Notes under the pieces: generated by a model
What the model saw: the letters and a program-made list of their open reading frames with translations, nothing else
Told to the model about the DNA's origin: nothing
Database searches by the model: none
Shown here: positions 33,046-42,913 of the stretch, in pieces
Numbering within the stretch: position 1 is the first letter of the stretch
Layout of the letters: every line of letters starts with the position of its first letter
Made by a program: the position numbers and the translations under genes
Assembly: GCF_021513155.1 (NCBI RefSeq)
Contig: NZ_CP090983.1
Coordinates: 1,892,501 to 1,956,500 of the forward strand
Direction: 5' to 3'
DNA from: Jeotgalibaca sp. MA1X17-3
GTDB taxonomy: Bacteria > Bacillota > Bacilli > Lactobacillales > Aerococcaceae
DNA length: 64,000 bases

Positions 33046-35868
33046 TTACTTATTTTTAAAGTATGTATTTACACCATTCGTAAGTGCTTTAGAAAGCAAT
33101 CTCTGATAACTATCTGTTTTTAGTTTATTTAGCTCTGTTGGATTACTCATAAAGCCAAACTCTACTAAAATAGCAGGAATAGCTGTTTCTCTTAATACGG
33201 CAAAAGTTTCTCGCTGTACTTTTCGATTATAAGCTCCCGTAGCACTAATTAATGAATTTTGAACACTGTGTGCTAAGTTCCCACTTTCTTTTACACGAGT
33301 TGGATCATTATGCATCGCTCCATTTATTTCTGGTTGCCAATTTGGATCATATTCATAATAGAAAGTCTCAATTCCATTTACATTTGAATTAAAAGGCATT
33401 GAATTTTGATGGAGACTAATAAAAATATCGGCACCAGATTTGTTTGCCATTTCAGATCGACCTACTTTATGATCGATAAAAATATCAGATGTTCGAGACA
33501 TAATTACTGTATATCCTGCTTTTTCTAAATCAGTTTTCACTATAAAGGAAAGCTGTAGGTTGATATCTTTTTCGTCATATCCACCATGAGACGTTCCTCC
33601 ATCAGCACCACCATGACCAGGATCCAAGAAAATTACTTTCTTTTTCGGAGCAGGTTCTGCTTTTTTGAATGCTTTTGTAGCAATCACTGCAGGAGCCGGT
33701 AAACCTTTTTCAACCAATTTTATTTCCAAACCTTCTAGACGTTTACCCATTCCTTCGGTTCCAGAAGACATACCATTTTTAGCCCAGCCTAACCATCCGT
33801 ATGTTTGAGCATAGCTACGGTAATAAATATCATAGTGTTGTGCCATTTCACCGGTAAGGTTCAACTGAATAGCTTCAACACGTTTCGCTTGTCCAGTAGT
33901 ACCGCTAATTGCACCATTTGATACTTCATTCATCCATCCATTTTTTTCTACATGTGTTTTGTACGTAACTCCACCAGAGTATTGATTGGTTTTTAAAGAG
34001 ACTTTTAAAGCCTCCATACGTAGTGAACGTTCCTGAGTACCACTCATTTTTCCATCTTTTGAATCAGCAGACCAACCTACCTTTTCAATATGTGTAGAAT
34101 AGATGATGGATGCCGAATCTTTCATTTTAAAAGCTGCTCCTCCCCGATTAAAAGAAGAGTTTTTTGCAACGACCTTCACTTCTAACGCTTCTGCATGATA
34201 TCCGTATCCTTCTGAACCAGCTGATTGACCATTTTTAGCCCAACCTAACCATCCGAATTTTTCTACATGAACACGATAATAGATATCATATTTTTTAGCA
34301 TTTACACCGGTTAGTTCTATTTTCACTGCTTCTAGTCGTTTGTTCTGGCTAGGAAGACCACTTATTCCGGCACCATTTACCCAATCCATCCATCCATAAC
34401 CTTGCATATGAGATGAATAACGAACATTTAAGCCGGAAACATTCTCAATACCAATTCGAATAGCTTCTAAGCTTTTCTTAACTCCTTCTGTTCCAGTAAA
34501 CGCACCATTTGTAACAGGTTTTTGCCAACCCAATCCATTTACAAAAGAACTGTACGAAAGCTCCAAGTCTTTTGCAGGTGTACTTGGTTTAGCAGCGTCA
34601 CCTTTTACGAAGCTATTTGTTGTACTACCAGGAGCATTACTTCCTTTTTCTACAATCATAATTTCAATTGCTTCTAAACGTTTCGCATGACCTTCTGTTC
34701 CAGAAGGTTCACCATTTTTGGTCCAACCTAACCAACCATAACTTTGTGCATGTACACGATAATAGACATCATAATTTTTTGCTTGGGTACCCGTTAATTG
34801 AACTTTGACAGCTTCCAGTCGTTTCGCTTCTCCAACGGTTCCACTCATCTGTCCGTCTGCTACAAAATTAGTCCAACCTTTTTTCTCAATATGAGTTGAA
34901 TAAGCTATACCTAAATTTTTGATTCCTTTTATTTGGATCTTTATAGATTCTAATCGTTTAGCTTCCCCTTGTGTTCCTGAATATTCTCCATTTTCGGCGT
35001 CAAGCGACCATCCGTACTTTTCAATATGAGTGGAGTAAACAACATTAGGAGCATTGGGAATTGCTCTGGCACTTTCTAATATTGCCATACTGCTATTTAT
35101 TGTTGTTTCTTCTTGAACTTCTGTATCTACTTTATCTTCTTCAATGACAGAAGTTTCTGTTTTCTCAGGATCTGCCTCTTCTTTTTCAACATCAATTTCT
35201 TGATCTTCATTTGGTTCTTCAATCTCATCTTCGACTTCTTCAATAATTTCTTCTGTTTCTTCTTCAGTATTATTTATAGAGATATATTCTTCTTCTGTAA
35301 TAATAGCTCGTTCATTTTCTACAATTTTTATAAATTGGTAACGTTCTTCTCGTTTAAGAATAATTCCTTGATCATCTAGGATAACTGCTTGTTCTTTTGA
35401 AGTATCATTTTCATTTTGTTCTATAGATACAAATTCTTCCACTGTGAATTCAGGAGTATTTGTTTTAGTTTCAAAAGTTACTGCTTCTTCAATGGCTAAA
35501 TGTATCGTTTGATCTCCATCTATTTTATATTCAACGACTTCTTTATCTTGAATTTTTAACTCGATTTCTTTTGTTGAAAGAGTACCTTCAGCATTTTTGC
35601 TAGTTACAGTCGCAACGATGACTTCTTTTAATTCATCTTTCCAATTTAAAAGTTGAAGTTCTAGATTTTCTGCTAAAGAAATAGTTTGTACGGTTCCATC
35701 ATATTGAATGGATTCATAAGATAAATCCTCCGTATTTTCAATGAGTTGTTCACTCAAAACTGTATCTACTTCAGAAGCAAGAGCAACAGGAATTGGCAAC
35801 GCAACGTTTACACCGAGCATAACAGCACTTAAAAGAGCTGCCATTTTTTTCATTTTCATATTAAGCAT
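33046..35868 (-). CDS. Secreted amidase (Amidase_3) with nine ChW repeats
   Basis: A 940-residue exported protein. Signal peptide at about 1-32 (MAALLSAVMLGVNVALP), a large acidic region rich in Glu to about residue 275, then nine ChW repeats in three trios; the third repeat of each trio ends YGWLGWAKNG-like. The C-terminal 190 residues are an Amidase_3 N-acetylmuramoyl-L-alanine amidase: LDPGHGGADGG, YDEKD, FISLHQNS and ILVEFGFMSN supply the zinc ligands and catalytic Glu. GGAGG is close to the ATG at 35868; a second ATG at 35859 is possible. Acts on the wall outside the cell. Confidence 0.9.
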   Translation of the reverse strand: MLNMKMKKMAALLSAVMLGVNVALPIPVALASEVDTVLSEQLIENTEDLSYESIQYDGTVQTISLAENLELQLLNWKDELKEVIVATVTSKNAEGTLSTKEIELKIQDKEVVEYKIDGDQTIHLAIEEAVTFETKTNTPEFTVEEFVSIEQNENDTSKEQAVILDDQGIILKREERYQFIKIVENERAIITEEEYISINNTEEETEEIIEEVEDEIEEPNEDQEIDVEKEEADPEKTETSVIEEDKVDTEVQEETTINSSMAILESARAIPNAPNVVYSTHIEKYGWSLDAENGEYSGTQGEAKRLESIKIQIKGIKNLGIAYSTHIEKKGWTNFVADGQMSGTVGEAKRLEAVKVQLTGTQAKNYDVYYRVHAQSYGWLGWTKNGEPSGTEGHAKRLEAIEIMIVEKGSNAPGSTTNSFVKGDAAKPSTPAKDLELSYSSFVNGLGWQKPVTNGAFTGTEGVKKSLEAIRIGIENVSGLNVRYSSHMQGYGWMDWVNGAGISGLPSQNKRLEAVKIELTGVNAKKYDIYYRVHVEKFGWLGWAKNGQSAGSEGYGYHAEALEVKVVAKNSSFNRGGAAFKMKDSASIIYSTHIEKVGWSADSKDGKMSGTQERSLRMEALKVSLKTNQYSGGVTYKTHVEKNGWMNEVSNGAISGTTGQAKRVEAIQLNLTGEMAQHYDIYYRSYAQTYGWLGWAKNGMSSGTEGMGKRLEGLEIKLVEKGLPAPAVIATKAFKKAEPAPKKKVIFLDPGHGGADGGTSHGGYDEKDINLQLSFIVKTDLEKAGYTVIMSRTSDIFIDHKVGRSEMANKSGADIFISLHQNSMPFNSNVNGIETFYYEYDPNWQPEINGAMHNDPTRVKESGNLAHSVQNSLISATGAYNRKVQRETFAVLRETAIPAILVEFGFMSNPTELNKLKTDSYQRLLSKALTNGVNTYFKNK

Positions 35869-36032
35869 GTACCTCCACTAATTATTCATATAATCACTAC
35901 AATAGTTTAACATAGAAATATATTCTTTAGACTAATTAAATACGATGTTTGATTTCTGTCACAATTGAGTGTCGTTTATCTTTTTGAAAAAATGAATGAT
36001 ACAGAATCCATTATTTTCACTCGTAAAAAAAG

Positions 36033-36058
36033 AGGCTTAGAATGTTTATTCTAAGCCT
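36033..36058 (-). terminator. Terminator ending the polysaccharide locus
   Basis: AGGCTTAGAA and TTCTAAGCCT, perfect 10-base arms around 6 bases, followed on the minus strand by a T run; it lies just after the flippase stop. Confidence 0.9.
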
Positions 36059-36071
36059 TTTTCTTACTCTA

Positions 36072-37493
36072 TTATTTTTTGATTACCCTCAACATCTCTT
36101 TCATTTGACCTGTTACGATTAAACCAATTACAAAAATCAAGACAAAAATAAGTCCCTTCAACATTAAACTATAAAAAATATTAAAAGGTAGCTCTGGTAA
36201 TAACAAAAAAACTATTAGTTGAAGAGATCCAGTAATAAACGGTTTTGTTAGCTCTTTGAATAATTCTTTAAAGGTAGATCCAAATATTTTATACATTAAT
36301 AAGTAGTTATTAACTAGAAAATTAGTAGTGAATGAAAGAACCACCATAATAGCAACCGTTTCTATACTTCCTAAATATACTCCGTATGCAATTGCAGCAA
36401 CATTCAAAATCATTGATTGTATTCCTGAAAATAGTAATAAATCAGTACGATTTGTTGACTGGTAGAAAGCTCCTGTAGAACTGGCTATCATTTGTAGCCA
36501 AATCGATACGGCTAAAAATTGAAACGCAGGAACACTTGCTTCCCATTGACCACCAAAAATAAAGAGAATAATTTCTCGTCCAGCAAAATAACAAAATACA
36601 GAAAGTGGAACACCTATATTCGCTAAAATTCGCGTAATTTTTAAATAAGTATCTTTTATAACATCAATTTGTTGTTCGTACTCTGACATAATTGGTTGAA
36701 TTACAGGTGTAATAATCCCAGCAAGAATCTGATTTGGATATAAGGATAATTGATACGATTTATTATAGTAACCAAGGGCTCCCTCTGTAAAAACTCGCCC
36801 AATTAAAATACTATCAAAATTACGAGAAAAGTAGTTAATAAAATTAAACGAAAATTGATTCCTTGAAAAGGCCCAGATTTTTTTAATCGGCTCCATTGAA
36901 AATTTAACTTTTGGAGATATTCTGGTTTTACTATAATAAAAAGTGAAGTTCATCATTGCTTGAACTAAACTCCCTAAAATAATCGCATAATATTTTAGCC
37001 CCATCAACGCAAGAATAATAGAGACAATCCCTTTAATAATTCCTGTAAAAATTAAAATCGTATTAACTGTTTTAAAATCTTTCCTTTTTTGGATAACAGC
37101 TTTTGGTACGACTAACATCGCAAAGAAGAAAACGGAAATCCCAAGAATAAAGAAGATCGGTACATACACTGGATTATCATAAAAAATACTAACAGGATAA
37201 CCTAAAAACATAAAAATAACTGAGAGTGCTGTAGCAAACATAATTGAAAATTTAAAAATAATTTGGACATCGGTATCACTTAATTTTTTATTTTGAATAA
37301 TTGCTGGTCCAAATCCCATATCAGCAAGTAAATTAAAAAATTCGATAAAAATTTGAACAATCGATACTACTCCATAATCAGCAGGAGTCAAAATACGAGA
37401 AAGCACTGCGTTTACAGCCAGTTGAATAATGACATTGGAATATTTACCCATCGCACTAAAAAACATTCCCGTACGAAATTCATTGGAAGACAA
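36072..37493 (-). CDS. Wzx-like polysaccharide flippase (TuaB-like)
   Basis: A 473-residue MATE/Wzx-type flippase with about 12-14 membrane segments, starting SNEFRTGMFFSAMGKYSNVIIQL and containing RILTPADYGVVSIVQIFIEFF, the usual opening of the TuaB/oligosaccharide flippase branch. It would move undecaprenyl-linked repeat units across the membrane. A TTG start after GAGGTG is used. It is the last gene of the locus and is separated from the preceding glycosyltransferase by a terminator, so it may have its own promoter. Confidence 0.88.
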   Translation of the reverse strand: MSSNEFRTGMFFSAMGKYSNVIIQLAVNAVLSRILTPADYGVVSIVQIFIEFFNLLADMGFGPAIIQNKKLSDTDVQIIFKFSIMFATALSVIFMFLGYPVSIFYDNPVYVPIFFILGISVFFFAMLVVPKAVIQKRKDFKTVNTILIFTGIIKGIVSIILALMGLKYYAIILGSLVQAMMNFTFYYSKTRISPKVKFSMEPIKKIWAFSRNQFSFNFINYFSRNFDSILIGRVFTEGALGYYNKSYQLSLYPNQILAGIITPVIQPIMSEYEQQIDVIKDTYLKITRILANIGVPLSVFCYFAGREIILFIFGGQWEASVPAFQFLAVSIWLQMIASSTGAFYQSTNRTDLLLFSGIQSMILNVAAIAYGVYLGSIETVAIMVVLSFTTNFLVNNYLLMYKIFGSTFKELFKELTKPFITGSLQLIVFLLLPELPFNIFYSLMLKGLIFVLIFVIGLIVTGQMKEMLRVIKK

Positions 37494-37592
37494 TTGGATT
37501 ACACCTCATTTATATACATAAGTAAAAAGCTTAATAGAAGTATTCTACCATTTTTATTTGGTTTCTTTCATTAAATTATTATTAAAGAAAAA

Positions 37593-37619
37593 ACCTTTCA
37601 AACTTTACGAGTGAAAGGT
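37593..37619 (-). terminator. Terminator overlapping a glycosyltransferase stop
   Basis: ACCTTTCA and TGAAAGGT form the stem with a T run on the minus strand. The left arm covers the last codons of the GT2 gene, whose stop is inside the loop. Confidence 0.7.
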
Positions 37620-38534
37620 GTACTTTGTAGTCTTTCCTTTTTTCTCCAAGAAAAACTTATAAGGATAAGAATTAGTTTTTGTAGTTATTTCTTTCGCCGA
37701 CATCCGACTAACTTTTAAACCCGTACGGACACTCTCACGAGCAAACTTATATTTCACGCCTTCTAGATTTTGGAAACTCATTTGAGAAGATTGATCCTCT
37801 TTATGATAGATCTCCTTCAAATCTGTATAGATCATTTTAAGGTTTAACTTTTTACAAACCAAACCTAATATCTCTTCTTCATAATATAAGAAAGTTTCTG
37901 GATATAATCCATTCATTTTACTCAAATAATGTTCTGTTAGAAAAATAACAGATCCATGAAGAACATACGGTTTACTAGACTCCTGACCTCTTGATACATT
38001 TGAAGTAGGCCTCGGTTTCTTAACTACTTTTTTTACCATTCTACCCATATCTAGTATTCCTGAAAGATGATACTTTCGTAATAAAGGAATACTATACTCA
38101 CGGAAAACAGCTTTAACACTAGGATTAAAATAGTTTGGATTTTGATTTTGTCCATCTGCTCCAATAATTTTTGTACCAATAACACCTATTGAATCTTCAA
38201 TATCATAATGGACCAAAAAATCAATGTAGTCTGGATCTGTAAAAATAACATCATTATTGATCACTAATACATTTTTTAATTTTAAAATATTTTTACAGTA
38301 TAAAATCCCTGTATTATTTCCTTTAGCAAAACCTAGATTTTCTTCATTTCGTAGTAAATGAACTTGGTCCACATCTTTGTATCGTTTGGAAAGCTCCACA
38401 AAAGATTCATTGTTGGAGGCATTGTCCACTACAACAATTTGAAAGTTTTGATTGGTCTGTTGTTCCAAACTCTCGATACATTCGAATGTGTCAGTCCAGT
38501 TCAAATAATTAAGTATGACAATCCCGATTTCCAA
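37605..38534 (-). CDS. GT2 glycosyltransferase (rhamnosyltransferase-like)
   Basis: A 309-residue cytoplasmic or membrane-associated GT2 enzyme: IGIVILNYLNWTDTFECIESL, VVVDNASNN, LLRNEENLGFAKGNNTGI and the VLVINNDVIF metal motif are the hallmarks of the WbbL/rhamnosyltransferase branch. A late FLYYEEEILG matches the same group. TTG start with AAGGAAGAG. It directly follows rmlACBD, which makes dTDP-rhamnose, so rhamnose transfer is a reasonable guess but not proven. Confidence 0.83.
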   Translation of the reverse strand: MEIGIVILNYLNWTDTFECIESLEQQTNQNFQIVVVDNASNNESFVELSKRYKDVDQVHLLRNEENLGFAKGNNTGILYCKNILKLKNVLVINNDVIFTDPDYIDFLVHYDIEDSIGVIGTKIIGADGQNQNPNYFNPSVKAVFREYSIPLLRKYHLSGILDMGRMVKKVVKKPRPTSNVSRGQESSKPYVLHGSVIFLTEHYLSKMNGLYPETFLYYEEEILGLVCKKLNLKMIYTDLKEIYHKEDQSSQMSFQNLEGVKYKFARESVRTGLKVSRMSAKEITTKTNSYPYKFFLEKKGKTTKYTFHS

Positions 38535-38549
38535 TTAATCTCTTCCTTT

Positions 38550-39386
38550 TTAAATTGATTTTAAAAATATTTGTAGTGCCTCTTCCCAGGTTGGTATGTT
38601 AAATTGGGTAGCTTTGGCTTTACTTAGATTCATCACCGAATGTCTCGGACGGTATGCTTTTTGTGGATACTCCTCAGAGGGAATAGATTGTACCTCTACA
38701 GATTTATCAGACAAAATAGCGGACGCAAATTCATACCACGAACAGCTACCTTCATTAGACAAATGATAAATCCCATAAGCGGGTTTCGTTTGCATCAAAT
38801 GAAGCAAGAAGTCCGCTAGTGTTTTGGTCCAGGTGGGACGACCAAATTGATCTCCCACAACCGTTAACTGGTCTCTGGTTTCAGCTAACTTCAACATCGT
38901 ATACACAAAGTTTTTTCCATACTCACCAAAGACCCAAGACGTTCGCACAATATAATAGGAAGAACAAAGCTCTTGAACGATTTGTTCTCCAGCTAATTTC
39001 GCTCGCCCGTATTCATTTTGCGGGTTCACAGGCGCATCCACTGGATATTCCTCCAAAGAAGTTCCATCAAATACATAATCGGTACTAATATAAACAAGCG
39101 TGGCCCCTACTCGTTCAGAAGCTTCCGCAATCGTTCGAGTCCCTTCTACATTGACCTGCCAGTTGAGGTCCTTGCCCTCTTCTTCTGCCGCGTCTACTGC
39201 TGTGTAGGCGGCACAATGAAAGACAAAGGAAGGCGATTCTGTATCAAAATAGGACTGCACCGCTTGTGAGTTGGTAATATCGAGCTGGTCCGAATCCATT
39301 CCGGTAAACGGAATGTTTTTTCCGGTTAATAAATGGGAAAGCTCCTGACCCAGTTGGCCGCTTGCTCCGGTTATTAAAATAGACAT
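38550..39386 (-). CDS. rmlD: dTDP-4-dehydrorhamnose reductase RmlD
   Basis: 278 residues of an extended short-chain dehydrogenase that carries out the last step of dTDP-L-rhamnose synthesis. Rossmann motif ITGASGQLGQELSHLL, STDYVFDG, and the catalytic YGRAKLAGE are present. Last of the rmlACBD block, 25 bases after rmlB. Noticeably less AT-rich than the flanking glycosyltransferase genes. Confidence 0.93.
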   Translation of the reverse strand: MSILITGASGQLGQELSHLLTGKNIPFTGMDSDQLDITNSQAVQSYFDTESPSFVFHCAAYTAVDAAEEEGKDLNWQVNVEGTRTIAEASERVGATLVYISTDYVFDGTSLEEYPVDAPVNPQNEYGRAKLAGEQIVQELCSSYYIVRTSWVFGEYGKNFVYTMLKLAETRDQLTVVGDQFGRPTWTKTLADFLLHLMQTKPAYGIYHLSNEGSCSWYEFASAILSDKSVEVQSIPSEEYPQKAYRPRHSVMNLSKAKATQFNIPTWEEALQIFLKSI

Positions 39387-39411
39387 ACATCCGTTCCTTT
39401 CTTTGGCACTC

Positions 39412-40392
39412 TTATAGTTGAGCGCGCTCTTTCAGTGGACGCCACCAGTCTTCATTTTCTAGGTACCAGTCAATCGTTTCTATAATCCCGGTATCAAATG
39501 TATACTCTGGTTTCCAACCTAATTCTGTTTCCAGTTTCGTTGGATCAATCGCATAGCGATGATCATGTCCCAGACGATCTTCTACATACTCAATCAAATC
39601 ACGCGAAACGCCCATGTAGTCCACAATCAGGTCTACAATTTCATTATTCGTGCGTTCATTATGACCGCCGACATTATACACGTCGCCCTTTTTGCCTTTT
39701 CGAAGAACCAAATCAATCGCTTGGCAATGATCTTTCACATGCAACCAATCACGGACATTCATGCCATCTCCATAAATCGGTAGTTTCTTCCCATCCATCG
39801 CGTTGGTAATCGTCAGTGGAATTAACTTTTCTGGGAAGTGGTACGGTCCATAGTTATTCGAACAACGCGTAATGTTTACGTTCATTCCAAACGTTTCGTA
39901 ATACGAATGAACCAACAAATCCGCACTCGTCTTACTTGCGGAGTAGGGACTATTTGGAGAAAGATTCGTTTCTTCCGTGAAATACCCTTCTGCTCCAAGG
40001 GATCCGTACACTTCATCGGTAGATACTTGCAAGAATTTTTCTAGCTCCAAGTCTTTGGCAATGTTCAATAGGTTCAACGTTCCCAGTACGTTGGTTTCCA
40101 CAAACACTTGTGGATTTAAAATACTGCGGTCCACGTGAGACTCAGCCGCAAAGTTAATGATGTGCGTAATCTCATGGGTTTGAACGAGATACCGGACTAA
40201 TTCCGCATTCTGAATATCTCCTTGCACAAAGGTATGATTCGGATTTTCCATAATATCGGCTAGATTCGGTAAGTTACCTGCATAAGTTAACAAATCTAAG
40301 TTTACAATGTGATCTTCTGGATGTTTTTCCAGCATATAGTGGACAAAATTACTTCCGATAAATCCTGCGCCACCAGTTACTAGTATATTCAT
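39412..40392 (-). CDS. rmlB: dTDP-glucose 4,6-dehydratase RmlB
   Basis: 326 residues. NAD-binding VTGGAGFIGSNFVHYM, the STDEVYG motif with active-site Asp-Glu, and catalytic YSASKTSAD; ends with the common DTGIIETIDWYLENE. It makes dTDP-4-keto-6-deoxyglucose from dTDP-glucose. The start is 3 bases after the rmlC stop, so translation is coupled. Confidence 0.95.
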   Translation of the reverse strand: MNILVTGGAGFIGSNFVHYMLEKHPEDHIVNLDLLTYAGNLPNLADIMENPNHTFVQGDIQNAELVRYLVQTHEITHIINFAAESHVDRSILNPQVFVETNVLGTLNLLNIAKDLELEKFLQVSTDEVYGSLGAEGYFTEETNLSPNSPYSASKTSADLLVHSYYETFGMNVNITRCSNNYGPYHFPEKLIPLTITNAMDGKKLPIYGDGMNVRDWLHVKDHCQAIDLVLRKGKKGDVYNVGGHNERTNNEIVDLIVDYMGVSRDLIEYVEDRLGHDHRYAIDPTKLETELGWKPEYTFDTGIIETIDWYLENEDWWRPLKERAQL

Positions 40393-40395
40393 GAA

Positions 40396-40962
40396 TTATT
40401 TCTCCTCCCAAACGAATGGATTATCAAACGCTTCTAAGGTTGGATGATTTTGGTCTTTCTCAGATAAAATGAGTTGATCGATCGGCATCGGCCAAACAAT
40501 TCCAATAGCTGGATCGTCAAAGGCAATTCCACCATCATGCTCCTTGGAAAAATATTCGTCTACTTTATATTCCACGTTGCAGTTGGGAGTTAAGGTTACA
40601 AATCCATGGGCGAACCCCTTTGGAATCAAGAGTTGACGGTGATTATACTCACTCAAGATATACCCTTCCCACTTGCCATACGTAGGAGAACCTACTCGAA
40701 TATCGACTAACACATCATAAATCACACCCGTGGTTACGCGGATCATTTTCGTTTGAGATTTACCAGGAGTTTGAAAATGTAATCCTCGTAATACACCCGG
40801 TTCCACAGATAAAGAATGATTATCTTGAATGAAGTCCACTTCGATTCCAGCTTCAAAAAACTTTTCTTTTGTATAATTTTCCGTGAAGAAACCACGGTGA
40901 TCTCCAAACACATCGGTTTCAATCATTTTTACATCTTGTAACGTTGTCGTTAATACGTTCAT
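40396..40962 (-). CDS. rmlC: dTDP-4-dehydrorhamnose 3,5-epimerase RmlC
   Basis: 188 residues of a cupin-type epimerase. LRGLHFQTPGKSQTKMI contains the catalytic His, VLVDIRVGSPTYGKWEG and IPKGFAHGFVTL follow; all family-typical. Acts between RmlB and RmlD on dTDP-sugars. Located between the frameshifted rmlA and rmlB, 13 bases from the restored rmlA stop. Confidence 0.95.
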   Translation of the reverse strand: MNVLTTTLQDVKMIETDVFGDHRGFFTENYTKEKFFEAGIEVDFIQDNHSLSVEPGVLRGLHFQTPGKSQTKMIRVTTGVIYDVLVDIRVGSPTYGKWEGYILSEYNHRQLLIPKGFAHGFVTLTPNCNVEYKVDEYFSKEHDGGIAFDDPAIGIVWPMPIDQLILSEKDQNHPTLEAFDNPFVWEEK

Positions 40963-40975
40963 ACCACTGGTCCTT

Positions 40976-41847
40976 TCATCGTTCCATTTCAGCTAAATTC
41001 AATAAATATTGCCCATAGGCATTTTTCTTCAACGGTTGTGCTAACGCAACCAACTGTTCTCGGAAATGTATCCCATTCGATAGGAAATTTCTTCTAAACA
41101 GGCTACTTTAAAATTCTGGCGTTTCTCGATGGTTTCGATAAACGTTCCGGCTTCCAATAACGATTCATGCGTTCCCGTATCCAACCACGCATAACCACGA
41201 CCCATGATTTCCACATCAAGGAGTCCTTTTTCTAAATAGGCTTTATTGATATCAGTAATCTCCAACTCTCCGCGTTCGGAAGGTTGAATGGATTTTGCAA
41301 TTTCTACTACATCGTTGTCGTAGAAATACAAACCCGTTACAGCATAATGACTTTTCGGAGTTTCTGGTTTTTCTTCAATCGAGATGGCTTTCATATCTCG
41401 ATCAAATTCAACAACCCCAAATCGTTCCGGATCATGCACATGGTACCCAAATATGGTAGCCCCTTGCTCTTTAGATGCAGCCCGCTGCATCATGTTGGAT
41501 AAGCCACTGCCATAAAAGATATTATCACCTAAAATCAAACAAACCGAATCATCTCCAATGAACTCTTCCCCTATCAAGAAAGCTTGCGCCAATCCTGCTG
41601 GTTGTTCTTGAACCGCATAGGAAAGAGTAATTCCTAAATCAGTCCCATCCCCAAGAAGTTGTTCAAAACGAGGCGTATCTTCCGGCGTAGAAATCACTAA
41701 AACTTCATTGATTCCCGCTAACATCAAGATCGATAAGGGATAATAAATCATTGGTTTGTCATAAATCGGCATCAGTTGTTTGGAAACAGCTTTCGTTAAG
41801 GGATACAAGCGAGTTCCGCTTCCTCCAGCTAATATGATTCCTTTCAT
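40976..41847 (-). pseudogene. rmlA: Glucose-1-phosphate thymidylyltransferase RmlA, frameshifted near C-terminus
   Basis: The first 260 residues are a normal RmlA: GGSGTRLYPLTKAVSKQ, QLMPIYDKPMIYYPLS, GDNIFYG and the CLEEISYRMGYIS tail. After TCC GAG the frame is lost and stops at 41041 (268 residues). One base added near 41060 restores EQLVALAQPLKKNAYGQYLL and a TGA at 40976, giving the usual length of about 290 residues. So one base is missing, by sequence error or mutation. The catalytic core is intact and the truncated protein might retain activity. SD GGAGG precedes the ATG. First step of dTDP-rhamnose synthesis. Confidence 0.85.
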
Positions 41848-42883
41848 GTAGCTTCCTCCATTCTTTTTTGAAGAAATGATTAACTAATTTTATTTTTTTG
41901 GCTTTTTTCCGTTGATAATTCCCATATGTATTACTAATAAATAAATTTCCAAACATTAATTTGGCATGATTGATAAAGTATTTTTTTCCTTGGAAATCCT
42001 TTATTAAGTTTTCTCTTCTTAATTTTGCAAATTCAACTTGGAAAGTTTTTAGAGCTTTTCGACGATCTAACTTATTTTCAATTTGAGGAACTTTTTGAAG
42101 CTGGAAGGTATAGTGAAAGAATTTGATGTTTGTAAATAATTCTTCATTTTCTACTCCATTTTCAGCATAAAATTGTTCGGCATCCTCAATGCTTTTAATC
42201 GTCTCTAAAATTACTAATGAATATGTATGACTAATACTGCCACTTCTCACACGATAATGATAAACCACTTCGTCCAATACAGCAATTTTGTCTGCAAAAA
42301 GTAAAACCTTTAAATAAAAATTCAAGTCTTGTGCTTGCTTTAAAAAAGGCGCAAACTCTAAATTATTTTCTCTCAGTACACTTGCACGAACCATTTTATT
42401 GCCTGGCATTGGTGGAATTAAGGAAAAGATTTGTTGTGTTTCTTTTCTATTGTATAAACCAGCTTCAATTGGAAGAGAAATCTTTTTAAGGAATACTCCT
42501 GCATCATCAACCGTATCATAAGAACCCATTACAATATCAGCGCCCGTGTCTTCAGCTGTCGTTAACATACTGAGAAGAGCATCTTCTGCCAAATAGTCAT
42601 CACTATCAATAAATTGAATATAATCACCTGAAGCAATAGACAACCCATAATTACGAGCTGTGGGAGCACCACTATTTTCTTGAAAAAGATTTTTGATTCG
42701 TGAATCTCTTTCTCCATAATATCTCATTAGAGAAGCAGAGTCATCTTTTGATCCGTCATCCACTAGAATCAATTCTAGATTTTGATGACTTTGCTGGAGA
42801 ATGGATTCTATATTTTTGGATAAATATTCCTGAGCATTATACACAGGGATAATAATAGATATTTTTTTTGTTTTATATTTCAA
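41759..42883 (-). CDS. GT2 glycosyltransferase, 3' end probably altered by frameshift
   Basis: A GT2 enzyme: ISIIIPVYNAQEYLSKNI, LILVDDGSKDDSAS, and FIDSDDYLAEDALL near residue 92, with YHYRVRSGSISHTYS later. The open frame runs 89 bases into rmlA, which is abnormal. If the A6 run at 41864-41869 were A7, the protein would end KKRMEEAT at a TGA that overlaps the rmlA ATG (ATGA at 41844-41847), a classic coupling. I therefore think the true CDS is 41844..42883 with one base missing. Donor and acceptor are unknown. Confidence 0.78.
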   Translation of the reverse strand: MKYKTKKISIIIPVYNAQEYLSKNIESILQQSHQNLELILVDDGSKDDSASLMRYYGERDSRIKNLFQENSGAPTARNYGLSIASGDYIQFIDSDDYLAEDALLSMLTTAEDTGADIVMGSYDTVDDAGVFLKKISLPIEAGLYNRKETQQIFSLIPPMPGNKMVRASVLRENNLEFAPFLKQAQDLNFYLKVLLFADKIAVLDEVVYHYRVRSGSISHTYSLVILETIKSIEDAEQFYAENGVENEELFTNIKFFHYTFQLQKVPQIENKLDRRKALKTFQVEFAKLRRENLIKDFQGKKYFINHAKLMFGNLFISNTYGNYQRKKAKKIKLVNHFFKKEWRKLHERNHISWRKRNSLVSLNESCFQTTDADL

Positions 42884-42913
42884 TGATGATTCTCTCCAAA
42901 CTTTTAAATAACA

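Noticed and set aside
35113..35379. Plus-strand open frame rich in Phe opposite the amidase Glu-rich region
   Set aside because: It is the complement of Glu/Asp codons (TTC/ATC) and lacks a start signal.
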